From contig CM036253.1 in the NCBI GenBank assembly GCA_020698575.1, forward strand, positions 3,139,114-3,203,113: a DNA stretch of 64,000 nucleotides. The letters run 5' to 3'. This DNA comes from Bostrychus sinensis. Taxonomy: Eukaryota; Chordata; Actinopteri; Gobiiformes; Eleotridae. Every line of letters begins with the position of its first letter. Within the stretch, counting starts at the first letter, position 1. Under the pieces are notes generated by a model. It was not told where the DNA came from. It was given only the letters and a program-made list of their open reading frames with translations, and searched no databases. Below, piece by piece: positions 58,601-64,000 of the stretch. A program made the translations under genes and the position numbers.

Positions 58601-61600
58601 ACTGAGGACAGAAGTGTCCTGTGTCCCCGGGAGGACAGAAGTGTCCTGTGTCCCACTGAGGACAGAAGTGTCCTGTGTCCCAGGGAGGACAGAAGTGTCC
58701 TGTGTCCCACTGAGGACAGAAGTGTCCTGTGTCCCCGGGAGGACAGAAGTGTCCTGTGTCCCACTGAGGACAGAAGTGTCCTGTGTCCCAGGGAGGACAG
58801 AAGTGTCCTGTGTCCCCGGGAGGACAGAAGTGTCCTGTGTCCCCGGGAGGACAGAAGTGTCCTGTGTCCCCGGGAGGACAGAAGTGTCCTGTGTCCCACT
58901 GAGGACAGAAGTGTCCTGTGTCCCCGGGAGGACAGAAGTGTCCTGTGTCCCACTGAGGACAGAAGTGTCCTGTGTCCCAGGGAGGACAGAAGTGTCCTGT
59001 GTCCCCGGGAGGACAGAAGTGTCCTGTGTCCCCGGGAGGACAGAAGTGTCCTGTGTCCCAGGGAGGACAGAAGTGTCCTGTGTCCCACTGAGGACAGAAG
59101 TGTCCTGTGTCCCAGGGAGGACAGAAGTGTCCTGTGTCCCCGGGAGGACAGAAGTGTCCTGTGTCCCACTGAGGACAGAAGTGTCCTGTGTCCCAGGGAG
59201 GACAGAAGTGTCCTGTGTCCCACTGAGGACAGAAGTGTCCTGTGTCCCCGGGAGGACAGAAGTGTCCTGTGTCCCACTGAGGACAGAAGTGTCCTGTGTC
59301 CCCGGGAGGACAGAAGTGTCCTGTGTCCCAGGGAGGACAGAAGTGTCCTGTGTCCCCGGGAGGACAGAAGTGTCCTGTGTCCCACTGAGGACAGAAGTGT
59401 CCTGTGTCCCAGGGAGGACAGAAGTGTCCTGTGTCCCCGGGAGGACAGAAGTGTCCTGTGTCCCACTGAGGACAGAAGTGTCCTGTGTCCCAGGGAGGAC
59501 AGAAGTGTCCTGTGTCCCACTGAGGACAGAAGTGTCCTGTGTCCCCGGGAGGACAGAAGTGTCCTGTGTCCCACTGAGGACAGAAGTGTCCTGTGTCCCC
59601 GGGAGGACAGAAGTGTCCTGTGTCCCACTGAGGACAGAAGTGTCCTGTGTCCCCGGGAGGACAGAAGTGTCCTGTGTCCCACTGAGGACAGAAGTGTCCT
59701 GTGTCCCCGGGAGGACAGAAGTGTCCTGTGTCCCACTGAGGACAGAAGTGTCCTGTGTCCCAGGGAGGACAGAAGTGTCCTGTGTCCCCGGGAGGACAGA
59801 AGTGTCCTGTGTCCCCGGGAGGACAGAAGTGTCCTGTGTCCCACTGAGGACAGAAGTGTCCTGTGTCCCCGGGAGGACAGAAGTGTCCTGTGTCCCAGGG
59901 AGGACAGAAGTGTCCTGTGTCCCCGGGAGGACAGAAGTGTCCTGTGTCCCACTGAGGACAGAAGTGTCCTGTGTCCCAGTGAGGACAGAAGTGTCCTGTG
60001 TCCCAGGGAGGACAGAAGTGTCCTGTGTCCCACTGAGGACAGAAGTGTCCTGTGTCCCCGGGAGGACAGAAGTGTCCTGTGTCCCCGGGAGGACAGAAGT
60101 GTCCTGTGTCCCACTGAGGACAGAAGTGTCCTGTGTCCCCGGGAGGACAGAAGTGTCCTGTGTCCCACTGAGGACAGAAGTGTCCTGTGTCCCAGTGAGG
60201 ACAGAAGTGTCCTGTGTCCCCGGGAGGACAGAAGTGTCCTGTGTCCCCGGGAGGACAGAAGTGTCCTGTGTCCCCGGGAGGACAGAAGTGTCCTGTGTCC
60301 CAGTGAGGACAGAAGTGTCCTGTGTCCCCGGGAGGACAGAAGTGTCCTGTGTCCCCGGGAGGACAGAAGTGTCCTGTGTCCCACTGAGGACAGAAGTGTC
60401 CTGTGTCCCAGGGAGGACAGAAGTGTCCTGTGTCCCAGGGAGGACAGAAGTGTCCTGTGTCCCACTGAGGACAGAAGTGTCCTGTGTCCCCGGGAGGACA
60501 GAAGTGTCCTGTGTCCCACTGAGGACAGAAGTGTCCTGTGTCCCAGGGAGGACAGAAGTGTCCTGTGTCCCAGGGAGGACAGAAGTGTCCTGTGTCCCAC
60601 TGAGGACAGAAGTGTCCTGTGTCCCCGGGAGGACAGAAGTGTCCTGTGTCCCACTGAGGACAGAAGTGTCCTGTGTCCCAGGGAGGACAGAAGTGTCCTG
60701 TGTCCCAGGGAGGACAGAAGTGTCCTGTGTCCCACTGAGGACAGAAGTGTCCTGTGTCCCCGGGAGGACAGAAGTGTCCTGTGTCCTACTGAGGACAGAA
60801 GTGTCCTGTGTCCCCGGGAGGACAGAAGTGTCCTGTGTCCCACTGAGGACAGAAGTGTCCTGTGTCCCACTGAGGACAGAAGTGTCCTGTGTCCCCGGGA
60901 GGACAGAAGTGTCCTGTGTCCCCGGGAGGACAGAAGTGTCCTGTGTCCCACTGAGGACAGAAGTGTCCTGTGTCCCCGGGAGGACAGAAGTGTCCTGTGT
61001 CCCAGGGAGGACAGAAGTGTCCTGTGTCCCCGGGAGGACAGAAGTGTCCTGTGTCCCCGGGAGGACAGAAGTGTCCTGTGTCAGTTGTTAACGCTTCTTA
61101 TGCCGCTGTGAGGAATAACGTCTCTTTTTTTGTAAAAAATGAAATAAACAAACACACAAAAGAAATATTTGTAATATTCTCAAAGCCAAGTGTTTTTCTT
61201 TAGGTTGGATTCTTCCAGCCTTGGCTCTGTCACAGATCAACAACATTTATTTACATGGATTTGGGATTTTTTTATATTTATTTATTTATTTATTTGCAGT
61301 AATAAAACGTTGCAGCAGTTTTACTGAAAGTTAATGTTGAAGAAGCAGTTTGTGGCCGCTGCCCTGGGTCTGAGTCAAACCCAGAGATGATTTAAAAACA
61401 TAAAGCCACATGAAATAAAGGCTTTTGAAACTTCAGGAGAATGAAGAGTGCCTTGGTTTTTTCTTTATTTTTTGCAAGTTCTTTGTTCCCAAACACCGAC
61501 GAGCTCCTCCAGTGCAGAAGAACTAACTGATAAAAAAATCCTGAGCACTTTGGATCCTTTCTTTATTTGTGAAAAATAAATGTTGTTGGTGATCTGTGAC

Positions 61601-62519
61601 AGAGCCGAGGCTGAATAACCTCACGAAAAATACACTTTGCTTTGAAAATATTAAAAATATGACATTTTTTGTGTTTTTTCCTAAAGCATTGAGCCTGACA
61701 CAGAACGTGCCAGAACAGCCCTGGACTGTGGTCTAGTCCTGGTCTAGACTGGGTTCAGATCTGGTCCTGGTTATGAAGCATCCCAGCCGTTCCCAAAGTC
61801 AGGTCCTCCTTAAATTCACCAAAACCCCACCCAGACCCCAACTTCCCTCCATCCCAAACTTTATTTTCATGTTTGTCTCCATATATTTCTATAAAAACAT
61901 TACAAAAGACACTGACGCTTGGCTAAAAAGTGTTTTAAAGTTAGATTTTTAAACAAATACACTGTAAAAACTCAATAACTCAAGGCAAAGGATCCCTCAA
62001 GATTTTCGGGGCCAACTCAAAATCTCAAGTTTTCCACACTTTCACTTAATTTGATGTTCATACGTCTAAAAACTTTTCTAATGTTTAAGTTTTTCTCTCT
62101 ATCATTATTTTTTTACTCATCTTACAGCCAACTTACAGAGTTCAGAAAAAGTGATTCTTTTGTTAAATGTAGTATAAAAAATGTAGTATTAAATTTATTG
62201 AATAAAAAAATATGAGTTGTTGAAAACTTGAGATTTTGAGTTGATCACCAAAACTCAAAAATCCTGAGGGATCCTGTTGCTTTGAGTTTTTGCAGCATTG
62301 TTTTTACAGTGCATTTCAAACTCAATTTATTTTTATGTACTTAATATAGACAGGCTCTGGGGGCCCTGCAGTACCTTCGTGGACCCCCAGGGGGCCCCGG
62401 ACCCCACTTTGGGAACCACTGGAGTAATTAAACCATTACACTGGAGGAACCCGGCGCAGGTTTTTCTGATCTCAGCTGTCTCTGCGCCATATGTGAGCTT
62501 TGTAAATGTACACGTGTAT

Positions 62520-62573
<54 letters not shown>

Positions 62574-62687
62574 CTCACTGATCTCCAGCTGTCTCTGGAT
62601 GCGGTCCTTGCAGCGGTCGCGGTACTTGGACTGCGTGGTGTTGTACTCGGTCATGACCTCCACAAACTTACGAGACAGTGTCGAGTG
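46578..62687 (-). CDS. stx1b: syntaxin-1B, last five coding exons (residues about 119 to 288)
   Basis: Syntaxin-1B is the presynaptic plasma-membrane Qa-SNARE that pairs with SNAP-25 and synaptobrevin to drive vesicle fusion. Exons in transcript order are 62579-62687 (109 nt), 56620-56693 (74), 50755-50892 (138), 50571-50681 (111) and 46578-46658 (81). All have GT-AG ends and join into 170 residues plus TAA. They cover the end of the Habc domain, the linker with [10 protein letters not shown], the SNARE motif with its central Gln at VESQ, and the membrane anchor. The exon lengths match the mammalian STX1 genes as I recall them. The C-terminus GGTLGF and the wording VEHSVDY and VVLAS point to 1B and not 1A (GGIFG, VEHAVDY). 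Exons for the first 118 or so residues were not found before the right edge. All introns carry minisatellites. Confidence 0.95.
46705..46872. repeat. inverted pair of 11-bp motif patches in stx1b intron
   Basis: At 46707-46746 the motif is in reverse (AGGTCTAAACCAGGACTAGA). At 46811-46872 it is in forward orientation (CTGGTTTAGTCCTGGTTTAG). Together they could form a 35-40-bp hairpin with a loop of about 65 bases, 50 bases from the last acceptor. Confidence 0.75.
47091..50549 (-). repeat. 25-bp minisatellite in the stx1b penultimate intron
   Basis: On + the unit is GTCAGGTTCAGGGGACTGGG plus TCGGT (25 bp). A 31-bp variant duplicates AGGTTC. About 130 units fill 3.46 kb of the 3.9 kb intron and stop about 20 bases from the donor at 50570. 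Variants TCGTT, TTGGT, GGAACT and GGTCTC occur. Open frames of up to 1,112 codons are repeat artefacts. Confidence 0.96.
50571..50681 (-). CDS. stx1b: stx1b exon (C-terminal half of SNARE motif and juxtamembrane)
   Basis: 37 codons: [37 protein letters not shown]. It carries the +layers of the SNARE helix and the basic juxtamembrane segment. QSQARKKK here replaces QSKARRKK of mammals. Donor AAG|GTATAA; acceptor CTTTCAG|GG. Confidence 0.96.
50755..50892 (-). CDS. stx1b: stx1b exon (N-terminal half of SNARE motif)
   Basis: 46 codons from IKMDSQMTKQALNEIETRHT to MLVESQ. The last residue is the conserved ionic-layer Gln (Q226 in rat syntaxin-1A numbering). Acceptor CTCCTCAG|ATT, donor CAG|GTAGGG. 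The intron upstream of this acceptor starts with an AG-free minisatellite. Confidence 0.96.
50912..51590 (-). repeat. 19-bp minisatellite next to an stx1b 3' splice site
   Basis: The + unit is CGGGGTCAGTCAGGTCAGG, about 36 copies with CGAGG, TGGGG and TGTGG variants. On the gene's sense strand the unit is CCTGACCTGACTGACCCCG: no AG, 13 of 19 pyrimidines and three CTGAC. The + strand has no CT from 50895 to 51590, so the intron's last 696 nt before the acceptor dinucleotide contain no AG. Confidence 0.95.
51591..55240 (-). repeat. 16-bp minisatellite CCTACACCTGCTGAAG
   Basis: About 228 copies in perfect 16-bp register. They differ almost only at the bases after CTGA: AGCCT, AGTCT, AACCT or AGCTT. 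Every unit holds the E-box CACCTG. Variant strings show long internal duplications: a string of about 34 units starting near 52190 recurs exactly 1,280 bp later, and the AGCTT blocks at 51717 and 52741 are 1,024 bp apart. Confidence 0.97.
55241..55563. other. unique stx1b intron sequence
   Basis: GC-rich non-repetitive DNA between two arrays; no gene recognised. Confidence 0.5.
55564..56363 (-). repeat. 31-bp minisatellite with TCACGTGA core
   Basis: Units of CTGCTCTGATCACGTGACCC plus a GGGGCCGTTTC tail, about 25 copies, some short forms joined by GGACCACGTGACC. About twenty copies keep the palindrome TCACGTGA and others CCACGTGA. It lies in the same intron as the 19-bp and 16-bp arrays. Confidence 0.95.
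56364..56619. other. unique intron sequence left of an stx1b donor
   Basis: Contains no recognised feature. A short inverted match AGTAAAGACCT / AGGTCTTTACT (56423 and 56540) could pair. Confidence 0.45.
56620..56693 (-). CDS. stx1b: stx1b exon (linker before SNARE motif)
   Basis: 74 nt. With the split Thr codon it reads [20 protein letters not shown] and IFTDD. It includes the LE pair whose substitution opens syntaxin-1 in published work. Acceptor CCCGCAG|CCGGC, donor GATGAT|GTAAGC. An in-exon CAG seven bases further could be mistaken for the acceptor but breaks the frame. Confidence 0.95.
56694..56967. other. unique stx1b intron sequence
   Basis: AT-rich; nothing recognised. Confidence 0.4.
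56968..61081. repeat. 27-bp minisatellite, 4.1 kb
   Basis: About 152 units of GTCCTGTGTCCCCGGGAGGA plus CAGAAGT. The middle is one of four types: CCCCGGGAGG, CCCAGGGAGG, CCCACTGAGG or CCCAGTGAGG. There is no length variation at all, so 27 bp (nine codons) stays in register and frames of 1,349 (-) and 1,395 (+) codons stay open. Nothing suggests translation: they lie inside an stx1b intron, on both strands. Confidence 0.97.
61149..61679. mobile_element. fold-back repeat with ~100-bp inverted arms (MITE-like)
   Basis: Left arm 61149-61251 contains TTCTCAAAGCCAAGTGT, CAGCCTTGGCTCTGTCACAG and CAACAACATTTATTT. The complement of 61575-61679 contains TTTTCAAAGCAAAGTGT, CAGCCTCGGCTCTGTCACAG and CAACAACATTTATTT. 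The arms flank about 320 bases of unique sequence. I could not fix a target-site duplication, so the family is unknown. Confidence 0.7.
61680..61959. other. unique stx1b intron sequence
   Basis: Includes a small patch of the 11-bp motif family (CTGGTCTAGACTGGGTTCAG, 61739-61760). Nothing else. Confidence 0.4.
61960..62311. mobile_element. fold-back MITE ending CACTGTAAAAA ... TTTTTACAGTG (352 bp)
   Basis: Termini CACTGTAAAAA and TTTTTACAGTG are perfect inverted repeats. The arms continue with CTCAA(A/G)GCAA, GGATCCCTCA(A/G)GATTTT and AACTCAAAATCTCAAGTTTT, giving about 100 bp of imperfect pairing. The duplication could not be defined. Confidence 0.7.
62312..62520. other. unique stx1b intron sequence
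   Basis: Contains GGACCCCCAGGGGGCCCC and the phrase TTTGGGAACCACTGG near 62408-62422, the reverse complement of a Charlie-type hAT terminus (CCAGTGGTTCCCAAA), with no partner found. Confidence 0.4.
62521..62573. repeat. (TAG)n microsatellite at an stx1b splice donor
   Basis: About 17 TAG repeats. On the gene's sense strand it is (CTA)n, starting within five bases of the donor GTGAGT. Confidence 0.95.
62579..62687 (-). CDS. stx1b: stx1b exon (end of Habc domain)
   Basis: 109 nt: HSTLSRKFVEVMTEYNTTQS, KYRDRCKDRIQRQLEI and the first base of the next Thr codon. It forms the last part of the Hc helix. Mammals have EYNATQ where this has EYNTTQ. Acceptor CTCCTCAG|CAC, donor ATCA|GTGAGT. Confidence 0.96.
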
Positions 62688-62690
62688 CTG

Positions 62691-63132
62691 AGGAGGAGAC
62701 GCAAAGGAGACACAGAGGAGATGCAGGGGAGACACAGAGGAGATGCAGGGGAGACACAGAGGAGGAGATGCAGGGGAGACGCAGAGGAGACAGAGGAGAT
62801 GCAGGGGAGACACAGAGGAGGAGATGCAGGGGAGACGCAGAGGAGATGCAGGGGAGATGCAGGGGAGACACAGAGGAGATGCAGGGGAGACACAGAGGAG
62901 ATGCAGGGGAGACACAGAGGAGATGCAGGGGAGACACAGAGGAGATGCAGGGGAGACACAGAGGAGATGCAGGGGAGACACAGAGGAGGAGATGCAGGGG
63001 AGACGCAGAGGAGACAGAGGAGATGCAGGGGAGACACAGAGGAGATGCAGGGGAGACACAGAGGAGGAGATGCAGGGGAGACACAGAGGAGGAGACGCAG
63101 AGGAGACGCAGAGGAGACAGAGGAGACACAGA
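62691..63132 (-). repeat. 22-bp minisatellite abutting an stx1b 3' splice site
   Basis: The + unit is AGGAGATGCAGGGGAGACAC plus AG, about 20 copies with GGAGACGC and AGGAGG variants. On the sense strand it reads as pyrimidine-rich CTCTGTGTCTCCCCTGCATC and contains no AG. The + strand has no CT from 62691 to 63157. Confidence 0.95.
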
Positions 63133-63210
63133 GGTCAGTACAGGTTAGTATTTGTTTCTTGTGGAGCTTCAGAGCATCTGTAACAGTTCTAACCCTGCCC
63201 TAAGGCCGCG

Positions 63211-63438
63211 CCTCCTCCTCCTCCTCCTCCTCCTCCTCCTCCTCCTCTTCCTCCTCCTCCTCCTGGTGTGGAGGCCTGGTCCTGTCAGAGCTCGGAGGCT
63301 CAGCAGGGCCTGGACAGGAGACCCCTGGGGACCACCAGGAGCTGCTGTGAGAGGAGGAGGAGGAGGAGGAGAAGGAGGAGGGAGGAGGAGGAGGAGGAGA
63401 AGGAGGAGGAAGAGGAGGAGGAGAAGGAGGAGGGAGGT
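63211..63438. repeat. (CCT)n and (GGA)n tracts in inverted arrangement
   Basis: A polypyrimidine CTC/TCC tract (63211-63264) is followed 86 bases on by a polypurine GAG/GGA tract (63351-63438). They are complementary and could form a stem of about 50 bp or triplex (H-DNA) structures. Confidence 0.9.
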
Positions 63439-63504
63439 CCTTGGTGCAGATGTGGGCGAGTCACAGGAAAACGTTCAAACCATTTACACTCCCTAAGCTT
63501 CAGG

Positions 63505-63712
63505 CGAATGTCTGTCCTCATGTCCTCGTGTACTCGTGTCTTTGTGTCCTTGTGTCCTTTTGTCCTCGTGTCCTCTTGTCCTCATTTCCTGATGTCCTCA
63601 TGTTCTCGTGTCTTCATGTCCTCATGTCCTCGTGTCCTCGTGTCCTCATGTCCTTGTGTCCTGATGTTCTCGTGTCCTCGTGTCCTGGTGTCTTCATGTC
63701 CTCATGTCGCCG
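63505..63712. repeat. degenerate 9-bp repeat (TGTCCTCRT)
   Basis: About 23 units of TGTCCTCGT/TGTCCTCAT with substitutions. The open frame over it is an artefact. Confidence 0.85.
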
Positions 63713-64000
63713 GGATGGTTAGCATTGTGATGGAGCAGTGGGAGAGAATGAGAAATAGTCCCCTGTCCCATCTTTATTCGTGTCTCTTATGTCTCTGCGA
63801 AGCGTATCTCCCTGTGGTTTGTTGGTGAGAGTTTTTTTCATAGTTGTGTTCTTTTCCGTGTGCTCTAGTCAGTATTGGGATTTCGGGCCAGGCTTCTATG
63901 TGCAACGATGAGGAGGGCTCTAATCGGGGGGCGGGAGATATGGAATCTTCTTTTCTGCGTCGCGTTACGAGCATGGTGGCGTCGTCGCTTCCAGCTGTAC
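63713..64000. other. unique sequence to the window edge
   Basis: No exon or repeat recognised. It should be stx1b intron, as the N-terminal exons are still missing. Confidence 0.45.

Noticed and set aside
56902..61091. Open frames of 1,349 (-) and 1,395 (+) codons
   Set aside because: Both are produced by a 27-bp repeat whose length is a multiple of three. Both strands are open at once, there is no domain, and they lie within an stx1b intron.
62688..64000. Searched for the next upstream stx1b exon
   Set aside because: No sequence matching the Hb/Hc part of the N-terminal domain was found on the minus strand, so the gene continues beyond the window.

Overview
The window looks like nuclear DNA of a ray-finned (teleost) fish. 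It has spliced genes with GT-AG introns, a fish perforin-type C2 exon, syntaxin-1B exons, fish-type LINE ends (L2/Rex1-like and RTE/Rex3-like) and small hAT and Harbinger-like elements. By eye, close to half of the 64 kb (about 30 kb) is tandem minisatellite. About a dozen arrays have different unit lengths (11, 34/29, 19, 16, 21, 15, 25, 19, 16, 31, 27 and 22 bp), and most are confined to one intron or intergenic gap. Nearly all the long open reading frames on either strand come from these arrays and are not genes.

Layout: (1) 1-9.5 kb is an 11-bp array interrupted by one exon, the last coding exon of a perforin-1-like gene on + (6216-6543). (2) 9.6-10.14 kb is a LINE 3' end. (3) 10.5-11.5 kb is a CpG-rich promoter with a probable non-coding first exon of the zinc-finger gene, followed by a roughly 10 kb intron holding four arrays. 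(4) 20.9-27.2 kb is a three-exon, 1,486-residue poly-C2H2 zinc-finger gene on +, best read as znf646. (5) 27.2-46.5 kb is intergenic, with four convincing non-autonomous DNA transposons, a LINE fragment and a CpG-rich 21-bp array. (6) 46.58-62.69 kb holds the last five coding exons of stx1b on -, whose introns are filled by arrays. The N-terminal exons (about 118 residues) lie beyond the right edge.

znf646 and stx1b are neighbours in a conserved vertebrate cluster (human 16p11.2, from memory), which supports both names. Here they converge, and I found no STX4 or ZNF668 coding sequence between them. The genes have no operon-like relationship: one is a nuclear DNA-binding protein, one a presynaptic SNARE and one an immune pore-forming effector.

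No wholly new gene system could be supported. The most unusual feature is how the minisatellites sit relative to splicing signals. Two arrays abut 3' splice sites of stx1b and are completely free of AG on the transcribed-sense strand (about 696 and 467 nt). One of them carries about three CTGAC branch-point-like pentamers per 19-bp unit. A third AG-free, UCUCUCU-rich array of about 2.46 kb lies in the 5' UTR intron of znf646. Other arrays repeat bHLH-type sites (CACCTG, TCACGTGA, TACGTG).
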